DNA from: Spirosoma montaniterrae
GTDB lineage: Bacteria; Bacteroidota; Bacteroidia; Cytophagales; Spirosomataceae
NCBI RefSeq assembly: GCF_001988955.1
Contig: NZ_CP014263.1
Location: 1,736,001-1,800,000 of the forward strand
Reading direction: 5' to 3'
Length of the DNA: 64,000 nt
The position numbers and the translations under genes were made by a program. Shown here in pieces: positions 16,747-26,029 of the stretch. Position 1 is the first letter of the stretch. Each line of letters opens with the position of its first letter. Under the pieces are notes generated by a model. The model made no database searches and was not told the origin of the DNA. It worked only from the letters and a program-made list of their open reading frames with translations.

Positions 16747-19700
16747 TGACGTGTGATTGCGTGGATAATGACGTTGTGTGGGCGGGCTGTTCTTCATCCT
16801 TCGTGGGTTTTCCGCCGAAGCGTTCGCCGAGTTTGGTGAAGAACACAAACAGGCCGGGAATGATGAACAGGCCAAAGACAGTGCCGGTGAACATGCCCCC
16901 GGCGGCAGCGGCCCCGATGGAGCGGTTGCCCAATGCCCCGGCTCCCGATGCAATGCAGAGCGGAATCAGCCCGGCAATGAAGGCAAACGACGTCATCAGA
17001 ATCGGGCGCAACCGCGAAACAGCCCCTTCGATGGCGGCCTGCACAACGGGCAGGCCCTCTTTGTACCGCTGGTTGGCAAACTCCACAATCAGAATGGCGT
17101 TTTTGCCCAATAGTCCGATGAGCATTACCAGCGCAACCTGCGCGTAGATGTTGTTTTGCAGCCCCATCAGATACAGCAGCGCAAACGACCCAAACACGCC
17201 CGTCGGCAGCGAAAGCAGTACCGACAGGGGCAGCAGCATACTTTCGTACTGCGCCATCAGCAGGATATACACGAACACTAAGCAGATGGCGAAGATATAC
17301 AGAGCCTGATCGCCCGATATAATCTCTTCGCGCGTCATGCCCGACCATTCGTAGCCGAATCCTTTGGGCAGCACTTCAGCGGCCACCTCCTGAATAGCCC
17401 GGATAGCATCGCCACTGCTGTAGCCGGGCGCGGCCTCGCCGTTAATCATCGCCGAGGTGTACATGTTGTAGCGGGTCAACTGCTCCGGTCCATAGACCCG
17501 TTCGAGTCGTACAAAATTGGTGTAGGGCACCATTTCGCCCTGCTCGTTCTTGACCCGCATGGCCAGCAGATCGTCGGGTTTGGTGCGGTAGCTGGGGTCG
17601 GCCTGCACCATCACCTTGTACATCTGCCCGAAACGAATAAAGTTCGACGCGTAGTAACTGCCCATCAGCGTTTGCAGGCTGCTCATGGCATTGTCGATGG
17701 AGACGCCCTGCTGCGCTGCCTTCTCCTGATCGACGTGTAGCAGGTACTGCGGAAAACTGGGGTCGAAACTGGTGAACGCGCTGCCGATTTCGGGCCGTTT
17801 TTTCAGCGTGTCAATGAATTGCTGAGACGTAGTGGCCGTTTTTTGCAGGTCGCCACTTTTGCCCCGGTCGAGCAGCCGCAGTTCGAAGCCGCTGGCGTTG
17901 CCGAAGCCCGGCACAGTGGGGGGCGGGAAGAACTGAATCGTGGCGTCGGTGATGTGTCTGGTCTTTTCTTCGAGTTGGGCGATAAGTGTCTGCATCGATT
18001 CGGCTCGTTCGTCCCAGGGTTTGAGGTTAATCATGCCCATGCCATACGAAGCCCCGGCCCCGTCGGTCAGCAGGCTGTAGCCCGCCAGCGTCGATACGTT
18101 CTCGACGGCCTCCTCTTCCGACGCTACGGCTTCGATGGCATCCAGCACCCGCTCGGTCCGCGAAACGGTAGCCCCCGGCGGGGTGGTCACGCTGACGTAA
18201 ATCATGCCCTGATCTTCGGTCGGGATGAAGCCGCCCGGCAGGATGGTTGCCATGCCCCACGTACCCAGCACAAAGGCCAGCAGCAGGCCCCACGTAACAG
18301 CACCCCGGTTCACGATTCGGCGCAACACCCCCTGATACCGACCCGCCACCCATTCGTAGCCCCGGTTGAAGCGGGCAAAGAACCGACCCAGCAGCCCTTT
18401 CTTTTCGCCGTGCATGGGTCGCAGCAGCAATGCGCAAAGCGCGGGTGTCAGCGTCAGGGCATTGACGCCCGAAATGACAATCGAAATAGCCAGCGTCAGC
18501 GAGAACTGCCGGTAGAAAATGCCCACCGGACCCGACATAAACGCTACGGGGATGAACACCGCCGACATCACCAGCGTAATCGACACGATGGCTCCGGCAA
18601 TGTCGCTCATGGCGGCAAACGTAGCGGCACGAGGGCTTAGACCGTCCTCTTCCATCCTGGCGTGAACAGCCTCGACCACCACAATGGCGTTATCGACCAC
18701 AATCCCGATGGCGAGTACCAGCGCGAACAGGGTTAACAGGTTGATAGAGAAGCCAATCGTACTCATGAACGCGAACGTACCCACGAGTGCCACCGGCACG
18801 GCCAAGGCGCAGATAAGCGTAGACCGCCAGTCCTGCAAAAACAGAAATACGATGATAAATACCAGAATAAAAGCCTCGAACAGCGTATGCAGCACTTCGT
18901 TGATGGACGCGTCCAGGAACCGCGATACGTCGTAGGCGTAATTGTAGGTCATGCCCGGCGGAAACGAGCTTTCTTTCAGGTCGGCCATGCGGGCCTTCAC
19001 GTTGGCGATCACCTGACGGGCGTTGGAGCCGGGCCGTTGCTTCAGCATGATAGCCGCCGAGGGGCGACCGTCCGTCTTCGACAACACCCCGTAATCGACC
19101 GATCCGAACTCCACGTTCGCTACGTCTTTCAGCCGCAGCAGCGAACCGTCGGGGTTGGCCCGTAACACCAGATTCTCGTACTGCTTCGGCTCGAAAAACT
19201 TGCCGGTATAGCGCAGTACATACTGGAGCGTCTGCGGGTCGCGGTCGGCACTCTCGCCCGCTTTGCCGGGGGCAGCTTCCACATTTTGCCGGCGAATAGC
19301 GGCCACTACCTCATCTGCCGACACCTCGTACACGGTCATGCGGTCGGGTTTGAGCCACACGCGCATCGAATAGTCGCGGTTGCCCATAATCGCGGCAAAG
19401 CCCACCCCGTCGATGCGCTTGAGTTCGGCCAGAATGTTGATGTCGGCAAAGTTGTAAATGAACTTCTCATCTACGGTCGGGTCGTCGCTGACAATGTTGA
19501 GGTACAGCAGCATACTGTTCACCTCTTTCTCGGTGACAACCCCGGCTTTGATAACCTCTTCGGGTAGTTCGTCCAGCACGGTTGTTACCCGGTTCTGCAC
19601 GTTCACAGCCGCAAGGTCCGGGTCGGTGCCGACCTGAAAGAAAACCGTGATGAGCGTAGTACCGTCGTTGCCCGAAATAGACGTCATGTAGGTCATGCCC

Positions 19701-19918
19701 GGCACGCCGTTAATGGCCCGTTCGAGGGGCGTAGCTACGGCTTTTACGCAGACGTCGGCACTGGCTCCGGTGTAGCGCGACGTCACCGTCACCGAGGGTG
19801 GCACAATATCGGGGAACTGCGTAACGGGCAGGCCCGTCAGTGCCAGCACCCCCAGCAGCACGATCAGCACCGAGATCGCGGTCGACAGCAGGGGACGTTT
19901 TATGAAGGTGTTGAACAT
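16724..19918 (-). CDS. RND efflux permease, HAE1 (AcrB-like) family
   Basis: 1064 residues from ATG 19918 (MFNTFIKRPLLSTAISVLIV); the ATG 27 bp upstream overlaps the adaptor gene. Twelve membrane helices and two large periplasmic loops in the AcrB order. TM4 reads LAIGIVVDNAIVVVEAVHAR, so the first of the two proton-relay aspartates is present and the second position is Asn. The TM10 Lys is present (LIGLLGKNAILIVEFANQ). It exports amphiphilic drugs, detergents or lipids using proton motive force. It sits in the order adaptor - permease - outer-membrane factor on the minus strand. Confidence 0.95.
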   Translation of the reverse strand: MFNTFIKRPLLSTAISVLIVLLGVLALTGLPVTQFPDIVPPSVTVTSRYTGASADVCVKAVATPLERAINGVPGMTYMTSISGNDGTTLITVFFQVGTDPDLAAVNVQNRVTTVLDELPEEVIKAGVVTEKEVNSMLLYLNIVSDDPTVDEKFIYNFADINILAELKRIDGVGFAAIMGNRDYSMRVWLKPDRMTVYEVSADEVVAAIRRQNVEAAPGKAGESADRDPQTLQYVLRYTGKFFEPKQYENLVLRANPDGSLLRLKDVANVEFGSVDYGVLSKTDGRPSAAIMLKQRPGSNARQVIANVKARMADLKESSFPPGMTYNYAYDVSRFLDASINEVLHTLFEAFILVFIIVFLFLQDWRSTLICALAVPVALVGTFAFMSTIGFSINLLTLFALVLAIGIVVDNAIVVVEAVHARMEEDGLSPRAATFAAMSDIAGAIVSITLVMSAVFIPVAFMSGPVGIFYRQFSLTLAISIVISGVNALTLTPALCALLLRPMHGEKKGLLGRFFARFNRGYEWVAGRYQGVLRRIVNRGAVTWGLLLAFVLGTWGMATILPGGFIPTEDQGMIYVSVTTPPGATVSRTERVLDAIEAVASEEEAVENVSTLAGYSLLTDGAGASYGMGMINLKPWDERAESMQTLIAQLEEKTRHITDATIQFFPPPTVPGFGNASGFELRLLDRGKSGDLQKTATTSQQFIDTLKKRPEIGSAFTSFDPSFPQYLLHVDQEKAAQQGVSIDNAMSSLQTLMGSYYASNFIRFGQMYKVMVQADPSYRTKPDDLLAMRVKNEQGEMVPYTNFVRLERVYGPEQLTRYNMYTSAMINGEAAPGYSSGDAIRAIQEVAAEVLPKGFGYEWSGMTREEIISGDQALYIFAICLVFVYILLMAQYESMLLPLSVLLSLPTGVFGSFALLYLMGLQNNIYAQVALVMLIGLLGKNAILIVEFANQRYKEGLPVVQAAIEGAVSRLRPILMTSFAFIAGLIPLCIASGAGALGNRSIGAAAAGGMFTGTVFGLFIIPGLFVFFTKLGERFGGKPTKDEEQPAHTTSLSTQSHVNGSPVHS

Positions 19919-19928
19919 AACGGTTGAT

Positions 19929-21065
19929 TTACTGGGCTGATGCAAACAGGATTTTCAGGCTATCGGCGGGTAGCGACCGGGGCGTAATGGCCATACCGTC
20001 GCGGAGTTGCTGAATGCCCTCATACACCACCCGGTCTCCGGGTTTCAGCCCCGACTTCACGACGTAGAACTGATCGACGCGGCTGCTGGGGACGAAGCTG
20101 CGGGTACGGACTTTGTTGCCCCCATCGACCACATACACAAAATTTTTGTCCTGCACCTCGAAAACCGCTTTCTGGGGCACCAGCACCGCATCATCGACTT
20201 CGGTAGTCAGCCGGATTTTGCCCGTTGCGCCATGCCGCAGCAATCGGTCTGGGTTAGGAAACGTAGCCCGGAAGGCAATCGTACCGGTGTTGCCTTCAAA
20301 CACGGTTTCGGTGGTTTCAATTTTGCCCTTGTGCGGGTATGCCGAATCGTCGGCTAAGAGCAGATCGACCTCCCGGACAACTAATTTGTTGGGGTCGCGC
20401 CGTTTCCTGATGGAAGCCAGATACTCCCGCTCCGACACGTTAAAATAGGCGTACATCTGGCTGAGGTCGGAGATGGTTGTCAGCAGCGTGCCTTCCTCGA
20501 TCAGGCTACCCCGTTTAAACGGCAGCCGGTTGATTACCCCGTCGAAGGGTGCCCGAATGCTGGTGAGCGAAACCAACAGCCGCGCGTTGGCGAGAGCCGC
20601 TTTGGCCTGGTCGATGGCAGCACGGGCCGTTGCCATTTTGGCGCGGGAAAGTTTGAGTTCGGTAGGGGAGATGACGTTTTTATCGACTAACAGCTTCACC
20701 CGGTCCATCTCCACCGCTGCCGACTGCTGTTGGGCCACGGCACTTTCCAGACTGGCCTGAGCTTCGGCGATTTTCACCTGATACTCGGCCTGATTGAGCT
20801 GAAACAGCAACTGCCCCTTGTGGACAGCCTGCCCTTCATCGACCAGCATTTTGTCTAAGTACCCGGCCACGCGGGCACGAACCTCTACATTCTGCACCGC
20901 TTCGAGTTGACCGGCATAATCGCGGTCGAGCGTGGCATTCTGCCGGGTCAATTCAAGAACGGGTACGGCTGGCTTATCCGTTTTTTTGGGTGTCTCGCTC
21001 CGGCTCGTGCAACCGGCCAGCAAGGCACACGCGATGAATACTTGTAGGCTTCGATGGCTTCTCAT
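19929..21065 (-). CDS. RND efflux periplasmic adaptor (membrane fusion protein), lipoprotein
   Basis: 378 residues. MRSHRSLQVFIACALLAGCT is a lipoprotein signal with lipobox LAGC. Then come the lipoyl-like hairpin (ALDRDYAGQLEAVQNVEVRA and later TSIRAPFDGVINRLPFKRGS), an alpha-helical coiled coil between them, a beta barrel and the membrane-proximal domain. It links the RND permease to the outer-membrane channel. First gene of the three-gene operon, 10 bp before the permease. Its upstream region holds three CTTAGA(A/G) repeats in 11-bp phase, probable sites for the nearby response regulator. Confidence 0.93.
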   Translation of the reverse strand: MRSHRSLQVFIACALLAGCTSRSETPKKTDKPAVPVLELTRQNATLDRDYAGQLEAVQNVEVRARVAGYLDKMLVDEGQAVHKGQLLFQLNQAEYQVKIAEAQASLESAVAQQQSAAVEMDRVKLLVDKNVISPTELKLSRAKMATARAAIDQAKAALANARLLVSLTSIRAPFDGVINRLPFKRGSLIEEGTLLTTISDLSQMYAYFNVSEREYLASIRKRRDPNKLVVREVDLLLADDSAYPHKGKIETTETVFEGNTGTIAFRATFPNPDRLLRHGATGKIRLTTEVDDAVLVPQKAVFEVQDKNFVYVVDGGNKVRTRSFVPSSRVDQFYVVKSGLKPGDRVVYEGIQQLRDGMAITPRSLPADSLKILFASAQ

Positions 21066-21155
21066 GAACAGACTATTGACAGCAGCTATAGGTGCGGATG
21101 AACGTCCGATACGCTCATCACATTCAGCAAGTAGTGCATTAGAATTAGACTATTG

Positions 21156-21184
21156 CTTAGAAATTACTTAGAATTTGCTTAGAG
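21156..21184. promoter_or_regulatory. Direct repeats CTTAGA(A/G) x3, 11-bp phase: putative response-regulator operator
   Basis: CTTAGAA at 21156, CTTAGAA at 21167 and CTTAGAG at 21178 are spaced exactly 11 bp apart, one helical turn, in the 200-bp gap between the divergent efflux operon and DUF389 gene. OmpR/PhoB-type regulators bind such tandem half-sites. The same pair recurs at 22966-22983. The OmpR-type regulator at 24383 is the obvious candidate. Confidence 0.6.
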
Positions 21185-21265
21185 CCAGCTACTTTATAGG
21201 ATTTGTCTAATTATGTCCTAAAATTCGTCTATCGTTAACGCTCTTCTAAGACGCACGTACCAATT

Positions 21266-22660
21266 ATGCTGGTAGACGACCCAAACCTGCCCCGGAGCCG
21301 CAAAACCGACGTACTGACCCGCATCGGTCATTTGCTGCGCGACCGCTTCAGTCTGGACGAAGACAAAGACGACGAAGCGGGTGTTATCCAGTCTGTTAGC
21401 CGGGGCATCGAGTTCCGGGGTATCAATCTCTGGACCCTTATCTTCGCCATTTTCATTGCTTCCATTGGCCTGAACGTTAATTCCACGGCTGTCATCATCG
21501 GGGCCATGCTCATTTCTCCGCTAATGGGGCCAATCATGGGCGTCGGGCTGGGGGTGGGCATCAATGACCTCGCCATGATCGGGCGGGCACTGAAAAACTT
21601 AGGCATCGCCGTGTTCATCAGTTTGTTGACGTCTACGGTATACTTTCTTATCAGCCCGCTCCACATTGCCCAGTCTGAACTGCTGGCCCGTACCTCGCCC
21701 TCCGTCTGGGATACGTTCATTGCCTTCTTCGGTGGTCTGGCGGGTATTGTTGCCGGGTCGCGCCGGGAGAAAGTAACGAACGTAGTGCCGGGTGTTGCCA
21801 TCGCTACGGCTCTTATGCCGCCCCTCTGTACGGCGGGCTATGGTTTAGCTACCGGAAACGGCTACTATTTTGCCGGAGCCTTCTATCTGTTTCTTATCAA
21901 CAGCATCTGCATCAGTCTGGCTACATTCCTGATTGTGCGTTTTCTGGGGTATCATCAGAAAGCCTATCCTACGGCTGCCATCGAACGGCGCGTGCGGCTG
22001 ACGATCTGGGCGGCAGTGCTGGTGGTGTTGCTGCCAAGTACGTACTTAGGCTACCAGATTGTTCGCAAAACTATTTTTGAGCAGGCTGCCAAGCGGTTCG
22101 TGACCAACGAATGCAACTTTCAGTACCGGCAGGTAATCAGCTATGCAGCTCAATACAACCGCCATCAATCGAGACTTGAGCTAACGATGGTGGGCGAACC
22201 CCTGCCCCCGGATTCGGTTGACCTGCTCCGCTCGAAACTGCCGCCCTACGGCCTGACCAACACCCGGCTGGTGGTGCGGCAGGGGAGCTTCAAGGATGAA
22301 GACATTGATGTAAACGCGCTGAAGACAACCATTACCGAGCAGGTTATTCAATATAGTCAGTCGGTTATTGCCCGTAAAGACCAGACTATCGATTCCCTGC
22401 GCCGGTACATCGAGCTGACCCAGACCTCGCGGCTACCTGTGGCCGACCTTCGCAACGAACTAAAAATGCTTATGCCCGACGTGCAGACCTTCACGGCGGC
22501 CCGGTCGCTGGTGATGAACGCCAATAGTACCCGGCCCGATACGGTTATGCTGGTATACGCCAAATTCTCCCGCCGACACACGCCCGCCGAACGCTACCGG
22601 ATTCAGAAATGGCTGCAAACCCGCACGAAAAGCAAACGCATAAAGCTAATTGTAGAATGA
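21266..22660 (+). CDS. DUF389 (TIGR00341-type) membrane protein
   Basis: 464 residues. A short N-terminal cytosolic part is followed by GINLWTLIFAIFIASIGLNV, NSTAVIIGAMLISPLMGPIM and GVAIATALMPPLCTAGYGLA, the defining segments of DUF389 proteins, with about six membrane helices up to residue 250. The C-terminal half is soluble and helical with tandem sub-domains. Function unknown. It is divergent from the RND operon across the CTTAGAA repeats, so the two may share control. Confidence 0.85.
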   Translation: MLVDDPNLPRSRKTDVLTRIGHLLRDRFSLDEDKDDEAGVIQSVSRGIEFRGINLWTLIFAIFIASIGLNVNSTAVIIGAMLISPLMGPIMGVGLGVGINDLAMIGRALKNLGIAVFISLLTSTVYFLISPLHIAQSELLARTSPSVWDTFIAFFGGLAGIVAGSRREKVTNVVPGVAIATALMPPLCTAGYGLATGNGYYFAGAFYLFLINSICISLATFLIVRFLGYHQKAYPTAAIERRVRLTIWAAVLVVLLPSTYLGYQIVRKTIFEQAAKRFVTNECNFQYRQVISYAAQYNRHQSRLELTMVGEPLPPDSVDLLRSKLPPYGLTNTRLVVRQGSFKDEDIDVNALKTTITEQVIQYSQSVIARKDQTIDSLRRYIELTQTSRLPVADLRNELKMLMPDVQTFTAARSLVMNANSTRPDTVMLVYAKFSRRHTPAERYRIQKWLQTRTKSKRIKLIVE

Positions 22661-22693
22661 TCTTATTACCCATATGCGATGGATATGAGTCGT

Positions 22694-22903
22694 TTACAGG
22701 TTGTCGTCCAGTACGGGTACGCCGGCAAGCCAGGCCACCAGCAGAGTCAGTAGAAACAGAATGCCTACCATAATCAGCAGCCAGTCGGGTTGGCGGGGCG
22801 GTTCATCGCCAAATGGCCGGTTCGGCTGATTCCGGGGTTTTCTCGTCTGCGCAGATGACGGAGAATACGGGGAGTAGGCTCGCCATACGGGATAAAGCAT
22901 CAT
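22694..22903 (-). CDS. Small hypothetical membrane protein
   Basis: 69 residues with a basic, proline-rich N-terminus (RKPRNQPNRPFGDEPPRQPD) and one C-terminal membrane helix (WLLIMVGILFLLTLLVAWLA). Not a recognised family. Support for it being real comes from the CTTAGAA repeat pair 63 bp upstream, matching the one before the efflux operon; this suggests a regulated promoter. Convergent with the DUF389 gene. Confidence 0.5.
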   Translation of the reverse strand: MMLYPVWRAYSPYSPSSAQTRKPRNQPNRPFGDEPPRQPDWLLIMVGILFLLTLLVAWLAGVPVLDDNL

Positions 22904-22965
22904 CGAACAAGCGTTTGGTATAGGCCAAAAGTCGCTCGACGGACTTAATTTCTGCTGATAAACGG

Positions 22966-22983
22966 CTTAGAATTTGCTTAGAA
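22966..22983. promoter_or_regulatory. Second CTTAGAA pair, 11-bp phase
   Basis: CTTAGAATTTGCTTAGAA, two CTTAGAA copies 11 bp apart, is identical to the last two repeats of 21167-21182 over CTTAGAATTTGCTTAGA. It lies between the sensor-kinase stop codon and the small membrane protein gene, upstream of the latter on the minus strand. Confidence 0.6.
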
Positions 22984-22993
22984 GAACCTGAAA

Positions 22994-24360
22994 TCAGCCC
23001 GGCAGCCTGACCCTGAACCGGGTGAGTGTACTGGTCTCTGACTCAACCTCGATGCTGCCCCGATGTAGCCGGACAATCTGGTCCACCAAAGCCAGGCCCA
23101 CGCCGTAACCCCGCACCCGGTCGGCGGCCTGGTGGCTTCGGTAAAACGGCTCGAAGATGTACGGCAGGTCGGCATCGGGTATGGGTCGGCCATTGTTCTG
23201 GATGTCGATCTGTACGCTGGCTGGCGCAAAGCCAATGCGGAGGAGCGCGTGACCATCGTCAGAAAATTTACAGGCATTCTCGGTCAGGTTTTTCAGGGCC
23301 GTATACAGCAGGGGTCTATTGCCCGGCAGCGTCAGCCCGTCAGGGTCTTCGGGCAACGTCCCTAACTCGACCGTCACCCCGTAGCGTGGGTTGATACGCA
23401 TCACCTCGTCGCGGATGTCCCACGCCAGTTCGTCGGCCCGTATTCTATCGGTAAGCAAACCGGCTGCGTCGTCCTGGCTCACCTGCGAGAGTTGAAGCAG
23501 TTCGTGGGTCAGGGCCGATACCTGACGCACGTCATCCAGCACCGAACGAATGGTTTGCCGGTAGACCTCCGGTTCGCGCTGATTCAGCAGACTCACTTCT
23601 AACTGCGAACTAATTTGGGTGAGGGGGTTCTTCAACTCGTGCGACACATTGGCAACGAACAGCCGCTGCATCAGAAATGACTCGGCCACCCGGTCGAGCA
23701 GCCGGTTGATCGTTGCCGACAGGCGGCTGATTTCGTCGGGTTGCGTTCGCACGCGCAGCCGTTCGTCGCGGTTTTGGGAAAGATATGGGCGAGTGTCTGG
23801 TCGATTTGCTGAACGGGCCGCAGCGCATCGCCCGCAAACAGCCTTCCGGCCAGTGCCGTCACGCCGATAATCAGGCCAAACAGTGCCGTCAGTGCCCACC
23901 GCAACCGCCAGAGAAATGCATCGCCGTATGTGTTCTGAGCACTGGCTATTACCACAAACTGACCATCGGGCGTGAGGTAGCGACTTGCCGACACGTAATA
24001 TCCGTGCTGCCGAAAATCTTTTTGTTTACGTTGGCGGATGTCGGCCAGTACCGATGGCGTAATGGTGAGGGGGTGGGATTCGTGGGAGGAAAAGACCAGC
24101 GAATCACGCCCGTCGAAGGTTAGTATGTTCTGGTTCGGTAACTGGTCGCGCCGGATGCGGCTGAGTTGCCGAATGAGGTCGGCATCAAACCGGTGTCGAA
24201 TAAGCATTTCACCCGTGGTAGCGGCTTTCCGGTCGAGTCTTCGGTAAAAATCCTGCGCGATAAAATACGAGCAGAAGGCATAGATACTCACGAACGCCAG
24301 CAGCAGGATGCTGGACACCAGAACCGTAAAGCGCAGGGTCAGGCGATCACGAATGGTCAT
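22994..24360 (-). CDS. Sensor histidine kinase, interrupted by one frameshift
   Basis: ATG 24360 opens MTIRDRLTLRFTVLVSSILL (TM1), a periplasmic domain, TM2 (WALTALFGLIIGVTALAGRL) and the start of HAMP (ALRPVQQIDQTLAHIFPK). The frame is then lost at a run of four Ts (23772-23775) and continues in another frame as NRDERLRVRTQPDEISRLSA. H-box VANVSHELKNPLTQISSQLE, N-box LTENACKFSD and G-boxes GYGVGLALVD follow. One added base restores a 455-residue CusS/BaeS-type kinase. It is the partner of the regulator at 24383, 22 bp away. Real mutation or homopolymer error cannot be told here. Confidence 0.88.
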
Positions 24361-24382
24361 AGTCGATCCGTCGGGTCAGGGC

Positions 24383-25060
24383 TTATTCCTCCTTAAACGT
24401 GTAGCCCATGCCAAATTGAGTATGAATGAGCTTTTTCGGAAAATCCCGGTCGAGCTTCTTTCGCAGGTAGTTGATATAGACCTCTACGACATTGGTGCCC
24501 GAATCGAAGTTGATGCCCCAGACCTGTTCGGCGATAGTCGGTTTCGACAGCACCCGCCCCTGGTTTCGCATGAGGTATTCGAGCAGGGCAAACTCGCGGG
24601 CCGTGAGGTCGATGGGCTGACCATCGCGGGTAACGGTCTTGGTATCTAAGTTCATCTCAACCCCGCCGTAACGAAGCATCTGGGCCGTCATCGACACCTG
24701 CGTTCCCCGTTTGGTGAGCGAACGGACCCGCGCCAGCAATTCGGCAAACTGAAAGGGTTTGGTCAGGTATTGGTCGGCTCCTGAGTCGAAGCCCATAATT
24801 TTATCATTCGTTTCACCCAGTGCCGTCAGCATCAGAATAGGCGTTGTCAGCCCCTCCGCCCGCAACTGGCGACACAGTTCGTAGCCGTTGATACCCGGCA
24901 GAATCAGGTCGGTTATAATGGCTGCGTAATTGGTTTTCAGGGCCAGCCGTTTGGCCAGCAGCCCATCATACGCTATATCGACCTCGAACTGACTTTCTTC
25001 CAGCCCCTGCCGAATGGCCTGGAGCGTTTTGGGTTCGTCTTCAACGACTAATAATTTCAT
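24383..25060 (-). CDS. OmpR/CusR-type response regulator
   Basis: 225 residues. The receiver domain has MKLLVVEDEPKTLQAIRQGL (acidic pocket ED), the phosphoacceptor Asp in YAAIITDLILPGINGYELCR, Thr in ILMLTALG and Lys in DQYLTKPF. The C-terminal winged helix (residues about 130-225) includes LTAREFALLEYLMRNQGRVL and the closing FGMGYTFKE. It is cotranscribed with the sensor kinase, and probably controls the efflux operon via the CTTAGAA repeats. Confidence 0.95.
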   Translation of the reverse strand: MKLLVVEDEPKTLQAIRQGLEESQFEVDIAYDGLLAKRLALKTNYAAIITDLILPGINGYELCRQLRAEGLTTPILMLTALGETNDKIMGFDSGADQYLTKPFQFAELLARVRSLTKRGTQVSMTAQMLRYGGVEMNLDTKTVTRDGQPIDLTAREFALLEYLMRNQGRVLSKPTIAEQVWGINFDSGTNVVEVYINYLRKKLDRDFPKKLIHTQFGMGYTFKEE

Positions 25061-25112
25061 ACGCGTTCAATGCACAATGTCTATTCGCTGAAAACGTTGC
25101 GTACCTGACCTG

Positions 25113-25150
25113 CCCAAGCGGGGCGTTTCTGGTGTGAGCCGCACCCCGCC
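25113..25150. repeat. 38-bp direct repeat, left copy, flanking the Rpn-type nuclease gene
   Basis: Begins CCCAAGCGGGGCGTTTCTGG and ends CCGCACCCCGCC. It matches 26056-26093 at 37 of 38 positions (G versus A in GGTGTGAGCC). It is a specialised copy of the array ~58-bp unit with a small hairpin GCGGGG...CCCCGC. The right copy sits just before the gene start and this one just after its stop. Confidence 0.8.
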
Positions 25151-25165
25151 AACCTGTCGCACTTA

Positions 25166-26029
25166 TTACTTGTTAGAAGCCAATTCTTGCTGAACTTGGA
25201 GCACAAAATCAACAGAAACGTCATTATCCTCCGCTATTTCTTCAATGGTGAGTTTGCCACGATTGAGTGCTCTTGCAACAGCTTTTGTTTTGATCTTCTG
25301 AATCTTCCTTTGCTCGTTCTTGACCGCCAGTGCATTAGCCGATATTGTCATTTCGTAGCTCAACCGCTGCTCTGGCGTCAACGCCCGCTTGTCCAACTCC
25401 TGAATCGCCACCTGCAACCACTCCTCATTCCAGAACGCCGGAAACTGCGTTGGTTCACTCACTTCATGGATCGTCTTCATCGTGTAAATCAGTTTATCCA
25501 AGTCGCTTTCAATTTCAACCAAGCCCTTGGTGAACTTGCCTAACTCTACTGTGATAAACGTCATCTGCTCGTCTATCAGTTCGTTATGCTGATTCTTTAG
25601 AACAGCAACGTTATGATAGTCAGCAACGTGCGAAAAAATACTGACTGATAAAATGCCGATGCAATAGATTTTAGGCAAGTCGTCAAACTCGTAATCACCT
25701 TTCCGAATTAGCGTGTTCAACCGATAGAACGCGTAAAATTTCATGCGTTGAATAAACTCCGGGTACTCACTCAACTGCATTTCGACGATGAACTGATTGC
25801 CTCGCTCGTCCTTACAAAATAGGTCATAAATCCCGCTTCGACTGTCGCGGGTTACACCTTTAATTTCGTTCTGGATAAACGTGACCTGATTAATTCCTAC
25901 AGGTGAGTTGATCAGAGCCTGTAGAGCTTTTCTCAAAAAGCGGGTATCGGATTCGTTGCCAAAGGTAACGTTGAAACCATAATCGGAGACGAGGGGAATG
26001 AACCGCTCGTTATCATTGTACAAGTCCAT
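25166..26029 (-). CDS. Rpn-type recombination-promoting nuclease / PD-(D/E)XK 'transposase' family protein
   Basis: 287 residues. MDLYNDNERFIPLVSDYGFN and FGNESDTRFLRKALQALINS open a PD-(D/E)XK core with acidic and lysine positions in GIYDLFCKDERGNQFIVEMQ, as in the PDDEXK_2/Rpn family. The later WNEEWLQVAIQELDKRALTP and the C-terminal LTIEEIAEDNDVSVDFVLQV are also typical. These proteins are DNA endonucleases that raise recombination, and are often carried by mobile regions. First gene at the left of array II. It is flanked by a 38-bp near-perfect direct repeat, so it may have arrived as one unit. Confidence 0.85.
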   Translation of the reverse strand: MDLYNDNERFIPLVSDYGFNVTFGNESDTRFLRKALQALINSPVGINQVTFIQNEIKGVTRDSRSGIYDLFCKDERGNQFIVEMQLSEYPEFIQRMKFYAFYRLNTLIRKGDYEFDDLPKIYCIGILSVSIFSHVADYHNVAVLKNQHNELIDEQMTFITVELGKFTKGLVEIESDLDKLIYTMKTIHEVSEPTQFPAFWNEEWLQVAIQELDKRALTPEQRLSYEMTISANALAVKNEQRKIQKIKTKAVARALNRGKLTIEEIAEDNDVSVDFVLQVQQELASNK

